DNA of 64,000 nt, from assembly GCF_014650755.1 (NCBI RefSeq), contig NZ_BMVO01000001.1, forward strand, positions 186,001 to 250,000, given 5' to 3'. Positions 48,641 through 58,203 of the stretch are shown here, in pieces. How positions within the stretch are numbered: the stretch's first letter is position 1; every line of letters begins with the position of its first letter. Below the pieces are notes generated by a model. The model was not told the origin of the DNA, searched no databases, and was given only the letters and a program-made list of their open reading frames with translations. The position numbers and the translations under genes were made by a program. The DNA comes from Streptomyces chryseus. Its GTDB lineage: Bacteria; Actinomycetota; Actinomycetes; Streptomycetales; Streptomycetaceae.

Positions 48641-50155
48641 TCAGCTCTGGCCGCCCGCCAGCTTCTCGCGCAGCGCGGCCAGGGCCTCGTCCGACGCCAG
48701 GGCGCCGGAGTTGTCCGCCGACTCCGAGGAGTAGGAGCCGCCACCGCTGCCGCCGGAGGCAGCCGGGGCGCCGGCGGCCGGGGCGGCAGCGCCCTCGGCA
48801 GCAGCGGCCTCGTCGGCCTCGCGGGACTTGATGACCTGGGCCTGGTGCTGCTCGAAGCGCTGCTGCGCCTCGGCGTACTGGCCCTCCCACGCCTCGCGCT
48901 GGGTCTCGAAGCCCTCGAGCCAGTCGTTGGTCTCGGGGTCGAAGCCCTCGGGGTAGATGTAGTTGCCCTGGTCGTCGTACGACGCGGCCATGCCGTACAG
49001 CGTCGGGTCGAACTCGACCGAGGCCGGGTCGGAACCGAAGGACTCGTTGGCCTGCTTCAGCGAGAGGCTGATGCGACGACGCTCGAGGTCGATGTCGATG
49101 ACCTTGACGAAGATCTCGTCGTTGACCTGGACGACCTGCTCCGGGATCTCCACGTGGCGCTCGGCCAGCTCGGAGATGTGGACCAGACCCTCGATGCCCT
49201 CGTCGACGCGGACGAACGCACCGAACGGAACGAGCTTCGTGACCTTACCGGGAACAACCTGCCCGATCTGGTGCGTACGGGCGAACTGCTGCCACGGGTC
49301 TTCCTGCGTCGCCTTGAGCGACAGCGAGACGCGCTCGCGGTCCATGTCGACGTCGAGGACCTCGACGGTGACTTCCTGGCCGACCTCGACAACCTCGGAG
49401 GGGTGGTCGATGTGCTTCCAGGAGAGCTCGGAGACGTGCACGAGACCGTCGACGCCGCCGAGGTCCACGAACGCACCGAAGTTGACGATCGAGGAAACGA
49501 CGCCGGAGCGGACCTGGCCCTTCTGCAGGGTCGTGAGGAAGGTCTGACGGACCTCGCTCTGGGTCTGCTCGAGCCAGGCACGGCGGGACAGGACCACGTT
49601 GTTGCGGTTCTTGTCCAGCTCGATGATCTTGGCCTCGAGCTCCTTGCCCACGTAGGGCTGGAGGTCGCGGACACGGCGCATCTCGACGAGGGAAGCCGGC
49701 AGGAAGCCACGGAGGCCGATGTCGAGGATGAGACCACCCTTGACCACCTCGATGACGGTGCCGGTGACGATGCCGTCCTCTTCCTTGATCTTCTCGATCG
49801 TGCCCCAGGCGCGCTCGTACTGTGCGCGCTTCTTGGACAGGATGAGGCGACCTTCCTTGTCCTCCTTCTGGAGAACAAGGGCTTCGATCTCGTCGCCGAC
49901 CTTGACGACCTCATTGGGGTCGACGTCGTGCTTGATCGAGAGCTCGCGGGAAGGGATGACGCCTTCGGTCTTGTAACCGATGTCGAGAAGAACCTCGTCC
50001 CGGTCGACCTTCACGATGACGCCGTCAACGATGTCGCCGTCGTTGAAGTACTTGATCGTCTCGTCGATCGCGGCGAGGAATGCTTCCTCGTCACCGATGT
50101 CGTTGACCGCTACCTGCGGGGTGGTGGTGGCGGTGGTCTCGGTGCTGCTCGTCAT
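48641..50155 (-). CDS. rpsA: 30S ribosomal protein S1
   Basis: The 504-aa protein has four S1 RNA-binding domains (about residues 36-105, 122-190, 207-278, 293-364), shown by repeated GxVxxxxxFGAFVD motifs such as VSSIVNFGAFVDLGGVDGLV and VTKLVPFGAFVRVDEGIEGL. The C-terminus is an Ala/Gly/Ser-rich acidic tail. It binds mRNA on the ribosome. The ATG at 50155 follows GGAG. A strong promoter lies about 200 nt upstream, leaving a long leader. Confidence 0.97.
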   Translation of the reverse strand: MTSSTETTATTTPQVAVNDIGDEEAFLAAIDETIKYFNDGDIVDGVIVKVDRDEVLLDIGYKTEGVIPSRELSIKHDVDPNEVVKVGDEIEALVLQKEDKEGRLILSKKRAQYERAWGTIEKIKEEDGIVTGTVIEVVKGGLILDIGLRGFLPASLVEMRRVRDLQPYVGKELEAKIIELDKNRNNVVLSRRAWLEQTQSEVRQTFLTTLQKGQVRSGVVSSIVNFGAFVDLGGVDGLVHVSELSWKHIDHPSEVVEVGQEVTVEVLDVDMDRERVSLSLKATQEDPWQQFARTHQIGQVVPGKVTKLVPFGAFVRVDEGIEGLVHISELAERHVEIPEQVVQVNDEIFVKVIDIDLERRRISLSLKQANESFGSDPASVEFDPTLYGMAASYDDQGNYIYPEGFDPETNDWLEGFETQREAWEGQYAEAQQRFEQHQAQVIKSREADEAAAAEGAAAPAAGAPAASGGSGGGSYSSESADNSGALASDEALAALREKLAGGQS

Positions 50156-50516
50156 GTGGGTAAGGGCTCCGGTACGGACAGTAAGTCGTAGGTACAGCTA
50201 CGCCGGGAGCCCGTATCGGCACCTGCTGAAGCCGAGCAGCCTAGGAGGCGCGATTCCGGGGAACGGAAGCGCCTCGACAACCGAGGGGACATACAACCGG
50301 TGCAAGCGCAGCCTGCTCTGTCTGAGGTGCGCAGGCTCGCAGCGCAACTTGTAGCATACGGGGGCAGCCGGGCAGGGTCAATGCGCGAAGGCGCACACCC
50401 GGGGCGGAACCTCGCATACCCGGCACAATCAAAGTTCGGCGAGGCCACAACGGCCGCGCCGCACGCTGCGACCACAGGTTCGAGCGGAGCCTACGCAGAC
50501 GAGACAGACGGGCGCA
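50156..50516. promoter_or_regulatory. rpsA leader and divergent promoter region
   Basis: This 361-bp stretch separates rpsA from the divergent methyltransferase gene. It holds the rpsA promoter (50353-50381) and a leader of about 190 nt, which might carry S1 autoregulation. I see no gene here. Confidence 0.6.
50353..50381 (-). promoter_or_regulatory. Promoter of rpsA
   Basis: On the minus strand TTGACC (50376-50381) and TATGCT (50353-50358) are separated by 17 nt, near the housekeeping consensus. Confidence 0.7.
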
Positions 50517-51392
50517 ATGAGCCAGAGCAAAGACACCAGCGGCCCTGAGGAAGCGTTCGAGGCCCTCGACAGCTGGGTCCCGGACGACGGGTCCGGCGGG
50601 GACGATGGCGAGGCGACCCGCCGCGAAGCCGGCGAGGCGGAGAGCAGCAGGGCGAGCCGCGGGTGGTGGGACCGGAACGCGGACGAGTACCAGAGCGAGC
50701 ACGGAGCGTTCCTCGGTGACGACCGTTTCGTGTGGGGCCCGGAGGGACTGGACGAGGCGGAGGCCGGCCTGCTGGGCACGGCGCAGTCCCTGAAGGGGCT
50801 CGACGTTCTGGAGATCGGCGCGGGCGCCGCGCAGTGCTCGCGCTGGCTCGCCGCGCAGGGCGCGCGTCCGGTCGCCCTGGACCTCTCGCACCGGCAGCTC
50901 CAGCACGCGCTGCGCATCGGGGGTGACGTCCCCCTGGTCCAGGCCGACGCGGGAACGCTCCCCTTCAAGGACGCGTCCTTCGACCTCGCGTGCTCGGCGT
51001 ACGGAGCGGTGCCGTTCGTCGCCGATCCGGCGGAGGTCTTCCGCGAGGTACGGCGTGTCCTTCGGCCCGGCGGGCGCTGGGTCTTCTCCGTCACGCATCC
51101 CGTCCGCTGGGCCTTCCCCGACGAGCCCGGCCCCGAGGGACTGTCCGTCGCCGCCTCCTATTTCGACCGCACCCCCTACGTCGAACAGGACGAGCGGGGG
51201 AACGCGGTCTACGTGGAGCACCACAGGACGATCGGCGACCGCGTACGGGACGTGGTGGCCGGGGGCTTTCGCCTGGTCGACCTCGTCGAGCCGGAGTGGC
51301 CCTCCTGGAACACGCAGGAGTGGGGCGGCTGGTCCCCGTTGCGCGGCAATCTGATCCCGGGAACGGCGATTTTCGTCTGCGTACGGGACTAG
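50517..51392 (+). CDS. Class I SAM-dependent methyltransferase
   Basis: The 291-aa protein has the Rossmann methyltransferase motifs: VLEIGAGAAQCSRWLAAQGA (SAM loop, about residue 98), VALDLSHRQLQHAL, ADAGTLPFKDASFDLACSAY and RRVLRPGGRWVFSVTHPVRW. An acidic disordered N-terminus precedes the fold. The substrate is unknown. It is divergent from rpsA and ends four nt before hrpB, so the two probably share a transcript. Confidence 0.88.
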   Translation: MSQSKDTSGPEEAFEALDSWVPDDGSGGDDGEATRREAGEAESSRASRGWWDRNADEYQSEHGAFLGDDRFVWGPEGLDEAEAGLLGTAQSLKGLDVLEIGAGAAQCSRWLAAQGARPVALDLSHRQLQHALRIGGDVPLVQADAGTLPFKDASFDLACSAYGAVPFVADPAEVFREVRRVLRPGGRWVFSVTHPVRWAFPDEPGPEGLSVAASYFDRTPYVEQDERGNAVYVEHHRTIGDRVRDVVAGGFRLVDLVEPEWPSWNTQEWGGWSPLRGNLIPGTAIFVCVRD

Positions 51393-51396
51393 GGGC

Positions 51397-53904
51397 GTGA
51401 TCCGCGCCGACGCCCTCGGGCAGCTTCCCGTACGTACCGCCGTGCCCGCCCTGGAGCGGGCTCTGGACGCGCACGGGAGCGCCGTGCTGTGCGCGCCGCC
51501 GGGGACGGGCAAGACGACGCTGGTGCCCCTCGTGCTGGCCGGGCTGCTCGACGAGGGGCGGCCCGTGCGCAGAGTGGTCGTCGCGGAGCCGCGGCGCATC
51601 GCCGCGCGGGCCGCGGCCCGGCGCATGGCGTGGCTGCTGGGCGAGCGCGTCGGGGAGCGCGTGGGCTTCACCGTGCGCGGGGAGCGCGTGGTGGGGCGCG
51701 ACACGGTGGTGGAGGTGGTGACCACCGGCGTGCTGCTCCAGCGTCTGCAGCGGGACCAGGAGCTCGCCGGCGTCGACGTGGTCGTCCTCGACGAGTGCCA
51801 CGAGCGGCACCTGGACGCGGACACCGTCGCCGCGTTCCTCCTCGACGTACGGTCCGCCCTCCGGCCGGAGCTGCGGCTCCTCGCCGCCTCGGCCACGACG
51901 GACGCCGAGGGGTGGGCGCGGCTGCTGGGCGACGCGCCGGTGATCGAGGCCGAGGGCGTCTCGCACCCCGTGGAGACGGTCTGGGCGCCGCCCGCCGGCC
52001 CGGTGCGGCCGCCGCACGGCATGCGCGTCGATCCGGCCCTGCTGACGCATGTGGCGTCCGTGGTGCGCAGGGCGCTCGCCGAGCGGGAGGGCGATGTGCT
52101 GTGCTTCCTGCCGGGCGTGGGCGAGATCGCCCGCGTGGCGGGGCAGTTGTCCGCAGTGGGCGCCGAGGTGCTCCAGGTGCACGGGCGGGCGCCGGCGGCG
52201 GTGCAGGACGCGGTGCTGGCGGGCTCGGCCGGTGGGCGCAGGGTGGTCCTGGCGACGTCGGTCGCGGAGTCGAGCCTGACCGTGCCGGGGGTACGGGTCG
52301 TGGTGGACTGCGGGCTCGCGCGTGAGCCCCGTACCGACCATGCCCGGGGGCTGAGCGCGCTGACGACCGTACGAGCCTCGCAGGCGGCCTCCCGGCAGCG
52401 GGCTGGGCGGGCCGGCCGGGAGGCGCCCGGCGCGGTCTACCGGTGCTGGGATCCGGCCGAGGACGTACGGCTGCCGCGCTTCCCCTCCCCCGAGATCAGG
52501 GTCGCGGACCTGACGGCGTTCGCCCTCCAGGCGGCGTGCTGGGGCGACCCCGACGCGAGCGGTCTCGCTCTGCTGGATCCGCCGCCGGCCGGTGCGATGG
52601 CGGCGGCCCGTACGGTCCTGACGGCGATCGGGGCCGTCCACGCGTCCGGCCGGCCGACGGAGCGGGGCGCACGGATGGCGCGCCTCGGCCTGCACCCGCG
52701 GCTCGCGCGGGCGCTCCTGGACGGCGCGCGCGAGGTCGGCACCCGCCGCGCGGCGGAGGTGGTCGCCCTGCTGAGCGAGGAACCTCCGAGGGAGTACGGC
52801 GACGACCTGGCCGCGGCCTGGCGCGCGGCCCGTCGCGGGAACGACGCGTACGGAGCGCGCTGGCGCCAGGAGGCGCGGCGCCTGGCGTCGGCCGCGGGCG
52901 CGTCGGGCAGCGAGGGCGCCGGGGGCGGCGACGACGCCGTCGCGGGGCTGGTGGCCGCCTTCGCGTTCCCCGAGCGGGTCGCGAGGCGCCGCGCGGAGGG
53001 CACCTTCCTCATGGCGTCCGGCACCGGGGCGGAACTCGCCGACGGGTCGCGGCTGCGCAGTGCGCCGTGGCTGGCGGTCGCGGTCGCCGACCGCCCCGTC
53101 CACACGGCCTCCGCGCGCGTGCGCCTCGCCGCGGTCATCGACGAGGACACCGCGCGCCTGGCCGCAGAGCACCTGCTCGTCGCGGGTGAGGAGGTGCGCT
53201 GGGAGGGCGGGGACGTCGTCGCGCGGCACGTGCGGCGCCTCGGCGCGGTCGAGCTGACCGTACGGACGCTCACGAAGCCGGATCCACGACGTGTACGGGA
53301 AGCGCTGCTCGACGGTCTGCGGCGCGAGGGCCTCGGGCTGCTCCGCTGGACGCGTGACGCGCGGGCCCTGCGGGAGCGCCTCGCCTTCCTGCACCGGGTA
53401 CTGGGCTCGCCCTGGCCCGACGTGTCCGACGCGGCGCTGACGGACCGTACCGACGCGTGGCTCGAGCCGGAACTCTCCCGGGCCCGCAGGCGGGCCGACC
53501 TCGGCCGGATCGAGGCGGGCCAGGCGCTGAACCGGCTGCTCCCGTGGGCGACCGGTGAGGCGGCGCGGCTGGCGGAGCTGGCGCCGGAGCGGATCGAGGT
53601 GCCGAGCGGGTCACGGGTCCGGGTGGAGTACGGCGGGGAGCAGCCCGTACTGGCGGTGAAGCTCCAGGAGATGTTCGGGCTGGCCGAGACGCCGCGCGTG
53701 GCCGGGGTGCCGGTGCTGGTGCACCTGCTGTCCCCGGCGGGGCGGCCGGCTGCCGTCACCGCCGATCTGGCGTCCTTCTGGCGTGACGGGTACCGGGGAG
53801 TGCGGGCGGAGCTGCGCGGCCGCTACCCGAAGCACCCGTGGCCGCAGGATCCGGCGGCGGCCGCCGCGACGAAGTACACGAAGGCGCGTCTCGAACGGGG
53901 CTGA
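51397..53904 (+). CDS. hrpB: ATP-dependent helicase HrpB
   Basis: The 835-aa protein has the DEAH-box motor (APPGTGKTTLVPLVLAGLL at about residue 30; DECHERHLDADTVAAF; SATTDAEGWARLL; QRAGRAGREAPGAVYRCW) and the HrpB C-terminal domain (about 540-835, VEYGGEQPVLAVKLQEMFGL and a PAAVTADLASFWRDGYRGVR ending). HrpB is a DExH RNA helicase-like protein of unclear function. The GTG at 51397 is four nt after the methyltransferase stop. Confidence 0.94.
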   Translation: MIRADALGQLPVRTAVPALERALDAHGSAVLCAPPGTGKTTLVPLVLAGLLDEGRPVRRVVVAEPRRIAARAAARRMAWLLGERVGERVGFTVRGERVVGRDTVVEVVTTGVLLQRLQRDQELAGVDVVVLDECHERHLDADTVAAFLLDVRSALRPELRLLAASATTDAEGWARLLGDAPVIEAEGVSHPVETVWAPPAGPVRPPHGMRVDPALLTHVASVVRRALAEREGDVLCFLPGVGEIARVAGQLSAVGAEVLQVHGRAPAAVQDAVLAGSAGGRRVVLATSVAESSLTVPGVRVVVDCGLAREPRTDHARGLSALTTVRASQAASRQRAGRAGREAPGAVYRCWDPAEDVRLPRFPSPEIRVADLTAFALQAACWGDPDASGLALLDPPPAGAMAAARTVLTAIGAVHASGRPTERGARMARLGLHPRLARALLDGAREVGTRRAAEVVALLSEEPPREYGDDLAAAWRAARRGNDAYGARWRQEARRLASAAGASGSEGAGGGDDAVAGLVAAFAFPERVARRRAEGTFLMASGTGAELADGSRLRSAPWLAVAVADRPVHTASARVRLAAVIDEDTARLAAEHLLVAGEEVRWEGGDVVARHVRRLGAVELTVRTLTKPDPRRVREALLDGLRREGLGLLRWTRDARALRERLAFLHRVLGSPWPDVSDAALTDRTDAWLEPELSRARRRADLGRIEAGQALNRLLPWATGEAARLAELAPERIEVPSGSRVRVEYGGEQPVLAVKLQEMFGLAETPRVAGVPVLVHLLSPAGRPAAVTADLASFWRDGYRGVRAELRGRYPKHPWPQDPAAAAATKYTKARLERG

Positions 53905-53921
53905 GGAGGGCGGCCGTTCCG

Positions 53922-54917
53922 TCAGGCGCTGACGGGCTCCGGTCGCGGTGCCGCGTCCTCGGCGGGGTCCCCGGGTCCGCGTCCTCGCGCCTCCAGGTAC
54001 AGGGCCAGCGCGAGCAGGGAGCCGCCGAGGATCAGGAAGCCCCAGGGGAGGTACGAGGTGAGCATGAGCACCGCGGTGCGGTTCGTCTTCACCAGCTCGA
54101 CGGTGGAGTCGATGTAGTCCTCGCGCATCTTCACGTGACCGGCGAAAGCGGTGACCTTGTCGCGGCCGCCCAGGAGGCTGCCGCCGCGCAGTTCCTCCCG
54201 GTGGATCTCCTCGCCGTTCACGGGAGCGCCCGTGACGGGGTCGACCCAGAACATCCGACGGGTGGTGTACCAGCGGGTCGTACCGGTCTGCTGTTCCAGC
54301 TTCGTCGCGTCGATCCCCGGCATGGGCATCTTCCTGGGGTACTTCACCTTGGTCCACGGGACGGTCTGCTCGAAGTAGTAGACGTCCATGCCGCGGAACG
54401 TCCGTTCGCCCTCGTAGTGGATGGGTGCGGAGGTGCGGGTCTGCGCGTCGAAGTACGCGTAGTCGCGCTTCTCCGTGAGGAAGGGCCACTTGAACTCGAT
54501 GCCCTCGCGTCTGACGGGGTCGCCGTCGACCATCTCCCCGGTGGCGTGCACGGGGTCCTGGCTGTGGGCGTCGAAGATGTAGCGCTCGGGAATGGCCGAG
54601 ACCATCTTGCCGTCGGGACCCTGGACGTACGAGAGGGAGTCCCAGACGACCACGTCGCGGCCGGCGCTCCGCTCGATCTTCTCGGACTCCTCGACGTTGC
54701 CCTTGAGGGTCTGGACGATGGTGACCTTGTCGACCTTCTTCGCCTTCATGGAGCCGTACTCCAGGAGCGTCGCGGGTTTCGCCTCCAGCACCATCTCCTG
54801 GTACTGGCCGGCCGGGATCTTGGCGAGGCGCGGGAAGGCGTACCAGCGCAGGAGCGGCGACAGGGCGGTGAAGAAGACGGCGAGGGCGAGCAGGACCAGG
54901 CTGGCTTTACGGCGCAC
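53922..54917 (-). CDS. DUF3068 membrane protein
   Basis: The 331-aa protein has an N-terminal signal anchor (residues 5-25), a large extracellular beta-rich domain with ERYIFDAHSQDPVHATGEMV and RRMFWVDPVTGAPVNGEEIH, and a C-terminal transmembrane helix (about 285-310). DUF3068 proteins are common in Actinobacteria with no firm role; some are related to PorA-type envelope proteins. The 45-aa membrane peptide gene 13 nt upstream is probably in the same operon. Confidence 0.9.
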   Translation of the reverse strand: MRRKASLVLLALAVFFTALSPLLRWYAFPRLAKIPAGQYQEMVLEAKPATLLEYGSMKAKKVDKVTIVQTLKGNVEESEKIERSAGRDVVVWDSLSYVQGPDGKMVSAIPERYIFDAHSQDPVHATGEMVDGDPVRREGIEFKWPFLTEKRDYAYFDAQTRTSAPIHYEGERTFRGMDVYYFEQTVPWTKVKYPRKMPMPGIDATKLEQQTGTTRWYTTRRMFWVDPVTGAPVNGEEIHREELRGGSLLGGRDKVTAFAGHVKMREDYIDSTVELVKTNRTAVLMLTSYLPWGFLILGGSLLALALYLEARGRGPGDPAEDAAPRPEPVSA

Positions 54918-54930
54918 GGCGGGAGCCCCT

Positions 54931-55068
54931 CTACTTCTTCGGCCCGGGAACGGTCGTCAGCAGGGGCTTGGGCGAGGTCTCCCCCGGCGGCGAGCCGACG
55001 GCCGTGAGGGCGAGGACGAGCGCGAGGGCGGCGGCCAGCCCGACGGCGGCGGCGACGAGAGCACGCAT
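54931..55068 (-). CDS. Small single-span membrane protein, 45 aa
   Basis: An ATG at 55068, behind GGGAGG, opens 45 codons: one transmembrane helix (RALVAAAVGLAAALALVLAL) and a short polar tail (TTVPGPKK). It ends 13 nt before the DUF3068 gene and is probably its partner. Confidence 0.6.
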   Translation of the reverse strand: MRALVAAAVGLAAALALVLALTAVGSPPGETSPKPLLTTVPGPKK

Positions 55069-55175
55069 GCCCGGCCTCCCAGGATCTGATGCTGCATCAG
55101 GTGGTGGGGAGGGGCACCGTAGCAATGAGGCCGTGAGATGAGAACACGTCGGACCGGTCCGCCACCGGCGCACAT

Positions 55176-55217
55176 GCCGCTGCCCCGGCCGGAACGGTGT
55201 CCGGGCGGGGCAGCGGC
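55176..55217 (-). terminator. Terminator of the transglycosylase gene
   Basis: GCCGCTGCCCCG (55176-55187) pairs perfectly with CGGGGCAGCGGC (55206-55217). Confidence 0.65.
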
Positions 55218-55240
55218 GACGGGTCCTGGGATACGGCCCC

Positions 55241-57040
55241 TTACGCGGTGGGCGTGGCGGGGGACGGCGCCGAGGGGGTGGTGGACGGCTCGGCGGGCGG
55301 CGCGGTGGTGGCCGCCGTGACGGTCAGTTCGACGACGAGGACCACGCCGTCGGCGGTCGTCAGCCGCAGCTTGTACGTTCCCGCGTTGCCGTCCGTGTGG
55401 ATCACGGGAAGCTTCAGCAGGCCGTCGGCGCCGGTCTTGAGAGCGGTCAGGGTACGGACCGCCTTGCCGTCGGCGTCCTCGAAGTACGGGCCCTTGTCGT
55501 TCTGGACGGGCTTGTCGGCGTCGCCCGTGATCATCGTCGCGGTCACGCCGACACCTGCCGCCGCTTTGCCCTTGTACGTCGCCTTCACCTCGACGGCGTC
55601 GGCGAACGAGCCGCCGGCCTGGGCCGTCAGCTCCTTGTCCGACGTACGGACCAGCGCGTCGGACCGCGGCGCGGGCGCCGGCTTGGCCTTGACGGTGGCG
55701 GCGAAGTCGGCGGTGGGCGCGGCGGCGCCGAGCGCCTTGGCGTGCACCACGAAGCTGCCGGGGCGGCCGCCCGCGCCGAGCACCGGGGCGGTGGCGATGC
55801 CGTCGACGCCGGTGGTGACGACGGCGCGGGTCGCGGCGCCCGGGAAGCGCGCCGCCGTGTCGCCGACGATCTGGAACTGGACCTTGGCGCCCGGCACGGC
55901 CTTGCCCGCGGCGGTCTTGGCGCGTACCCGCAGCCGGTCGGAGAACCTCTCCCCCTCGGTCGCGGTCACGCTCGCGCTGCCGAGCCGCTCCAGGGCGGCG
56001 ACGGGCGCCGGGGCGGGGTCGGTGGGCGGCTTGGCGGGCGGAGGCGTCGTGGGCGGCTTGGCCGGGGGCGTCGTCGGCGGCTTGGCCGGGGGGGTGGTGT
56101 CGTCGTCCGGCTTGCCGGACCCGGGCTTGCCCGGGGTCGACGGCCCGCTCGACGGCGGGGTCGTGGCGCCGCGACCACCGGGGCGGTCGCCGGCGCTGCC
56201 GCCGACGTGGCTGTCCGGGCCGGTGGTGACGGGCAGTACTCCGGTCCCGTCCGGCACCTCGTGGTTGCCGCGCCGGTAGTAGTCGAACCACGACATGACC
56301 GTCCGCAGGTACTCGCGCGAGCGGTTGTAGCCGAGGATCGCCTGGTCGAGGTCGTCCTGCTGGGAGAGGTCGCGGTCGTGGGCACAGAGGTAGCGCCCCG
56401 CGGCGAGCGCGGCGTCGTAGATGTTGTTCGGGTCCTTGCGGCCGTCGGCGTTGCCGTCCTGGCCCCAGGTCGCCCAGGTGGACGGGATGAACTGCATCGG
56501 GCCGACCGCGCGGTCGTGCGTCGCGTCGCCGTCGTACGCGCCGTCGTCGGTGTCGGAGATGTTGGCGAAGCCGACGCCGTTGAGCTGCGGGCCGAGGATG
56601 GGCGTCAGCGTCGTGCCGTTGGCGTTGACCCGCCCGCCGCGCGCCTGGCCCGACTCCACCTTGCCGATGGCGGCGAGCAGCTGCCACGGGAGACGGCAGC
56701 CGGGCTGCGAGGCCCTGACGGTGTTCTCCGCCCGCTTGTAGGCGGCCAGGACGGTGGCGGGTATGCCGGCCTCCGCCGGACCGGCCACCACGGGGAGGTC
56801 GATCGAAGTGCCCGGCGTGTTCGGCCGGTTGGGCGTGTTCAGTGGCGGAAGGTCCGTGAAGTACGGCGAGTTGCCCGTCACCGCGGTGCCGGGCGGGTCG
56901 GTCGCCTCCGCGGCTCTCTCGCCGCCGGGCAAGGACGTGCTGCCCGGCGCCTCGGAGGCCGAGAGTGCTGCTACGACGAGCGCTGCCACCGTGGTGGCCG
57001 TTGCCCCTTTGCGCAGCCTGCGACCGAATTGTGCTGCCAT
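55241..57040 (-). CDS. Secreted lytic transglycosylase with Ig-like C-terminal domains
   Basis: The 599-aa protein has a signal peptide (about residues 1-30), an SLT/MltB-type catalytic domain (about 95-250; LPWQLLAAIGKVESGQ with catalytic Glu, GPMQFIPSTWATWGQDGNAD, NNIYDAALAAGRYLCAHDRD), a Thr/Pro/Lys-rich wall-spanning linker (about 285-345) and two Ig-like beta domains (about 350-450 and 455-560), ending in an Ala/Thr/Pro tail. It would cleave peptidoglycan at the surface. The ATG at 57040 was chosen by signal peptide fit. Confidence 0.9.
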   Translation of the reverse strand: MAAQFGRRLRKGATATTVAALVVAALSASEAPGSTSLPGGERAAEATDPPGTAVTGNSPYFTDLPPLNTPNRPNTPGTSIDLPVVAGPAEAGIPATVLAAYKRAENTVRASQPGCRLPWQLLAAIGKVESGQARGGRVNANGTTLTPILGPQLNGVGFANISDTDDGAYDGDATHDRAVGPMQFIPSTWATWGQDGNADGRKDPNNIYDAALAAGRYLCAHDRDLSQQDDLDQAILGYNRSREYLRTVMSWFDYYRRGNHEVPDGTGVLPVTTGPDSHVGGSAGDRPGGRGATTPPSSGPSTPGKPGSGKPDDDTTPPAKPPTTPPAKPPTTPPPAKPPTDPAPAPVAALERLGSASVTATEGERFSDRLRVRAKTAAGKAVPGAKVQFQIVGDTAARFPGAATRAVVTTGVDGIATAPVLGAGGRPGSFVVHAKALGAAAPTADFAATVKAKPAPAPRSDALVRTSDKELTAQAGGSFADAVEVKATYKGKAAAGVGVTATMITGDADKPVQNDKGPYFEDADGKAVRTLTALKTGADGLLKLPVIHTDGNAGTYKLRLTTADGVVLVVELTVTAATTAPPAEPSTTPSAPSPATPTA

Positions 57041-57228
57041 ACGTCTGGCCCCTCCCGTCAACGGCTGTCCGCGCTCCCCAGCGCCAGGACTCAGGCGACA
57101 CTACGACAACTCACGACGGTGGGACACCGGCCGCTGTCGTCTTATTGCCGCTTGTTCACCGAAATTCAACTCGGAACCATGGGCGGCATACTGATCGTCA
57201 CTGAACAGAAGCGGTCCAAGGGGGACTT

Positions 57229-58173
57229 TTGCCGTTCACACTGAGCCACGCGGCGGCGGTGCTGCCAGGCATACGACGCGACGGTACCGCGCGCGGGCCA
57301 CTGCTCGCATCGGCCCTCGTAGCCGGGTCGTTCGCGCCCGACATGACCTACTTCGCGGCCACCGCCGCACCGGCGGCGATGCGTTTCGGGGACGTCACCC
57401 ACTCCCTGCCGGGCCTGGTCACGGCCGACGTGCTGATCACGGCGGTGCTCGTCGGCCTGTGGCTGCTGATGCGTGAGCCCCTGCTGGCGCTCGTGCCACG
57501 GCGCAGACAGGCCCGTGTCCACGGCTTCGTACGCGGCCAGGACTGGCGGGGGACACAACTGGCGTCACTGGCGTGGCGGTTCTTCCTCTCGGCCGTCATC
57601 GGCAGCTGCACGCACGTCTTCTGGGACAGCTTCACCCATCTCGACCGGTGGGGCATGCGGGCCTTCCCGCTGCTCGGTGAGGTCGTCGCGGGCTTCCCGA
57701 TGTACCTGTACGCGCAGTACGGCGGCTCGGCCGTGGCCCTCGCGGTGATCGTGTGGTTCATGGTCTCGGCGCTCCGGCGCCGGCCGGACGGGCCCGCCCC
57801 CGCTTCCGTACCGCAGCTGGGCGCGCGCGGGAGGTGGGCTGCCGGGGGGCTGCTCGCGCTGTGCGTGCTCTTCGGCGTCGTACACCGGTGCGTACGGTGG
57901 TACGCCGCCCAGACCGTGACGCTGAAGCCGCTCGACTTCGTCCCGACCGCGTGCTTCGGCGCCGGCGCGGGGCTGGCCGTCGGGCTCGTCCTGTACGCCG
58001 CGGCAGTGCGGCTGTGGCTGCGCCGCGCGCCGCGGCCGGGCGCCACGGCCGGCGCGGCCGACGGCGGCGCGACCGACGGCCTCTCCGACGCCCACCCCAG
58101 CGGCGGCTCCCGGTCGCCGGACGAACCGCACCTGCCCGTGCGGGCAGGGCGGTTCAGCCGGTCCGGCCACTGA
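57229..58173 (+). CDS. DUF4184 membrane protein, TTG start
   Basis: The 314-aa protein has the DUF4184 N-terminus (PFTLSHAAAVLPGIRRDGT), conserved Asp/His motifs (GSFAPDMTYFAATA, CTHVFWDSFTHLDRWGMR) and about six to seven transmembrane helices, with a disordered tail. Function unknown; the Asp/His pattern suggests a membrane metal enzyme. TTG at 57229 is the only start that keeps the conserved N-terminus, and AAGGGGGAC sits just before it. Confidence 0.88.
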   Translation: MPFTLSHAAAVLPGIRRDGTARGPLLASALVAGSFAPDMTYFAATAAPAAMRFGDVTHSLPGLVTADVLITAVLVGLWLLMREPLLALVPRRRQARVHGFVRGQDWRGTQLASLAWRFFLSAVIGSCTHVFWDSFTHLDRWGMRAFPLLGEVVAGFPMYLYAQYGGSAVALAVIVWFMVSALRRRPDGPAPASVPQLGARGRWAAGGLLALCVLFGVVHRCVRWYAAQTVTLKPLDFVPTACFGAGAGLAVGLVLYAAAVRLWLRRAPRPGATAGAADGGATDGLSDAHPSGGSRSPDEPHLPVRAGRFSRSGH

Positions 58174-58176
58174 CGG

Positions 58177-58193
58177 GGCTCCCTTCGGGAGCG
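58177..58193. terminator. Short bidirectional hairpin
   Basis: GCTCCC (58178-58183) pairs with GGGAGC (58187-58192) around a TTC loop, between the convergent DUF4184 and polA genes. Confidence 0.4.
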
Positions 58194-58203
58194 GCCACCC
58201 GGG

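Noticed and set aside
46696..48831. A 711-codon plus-strand frame across coaE and the PAC2 gene
   Set aside because: It crosses two well-supported genes on the opposite strand and has no recognisable domain.
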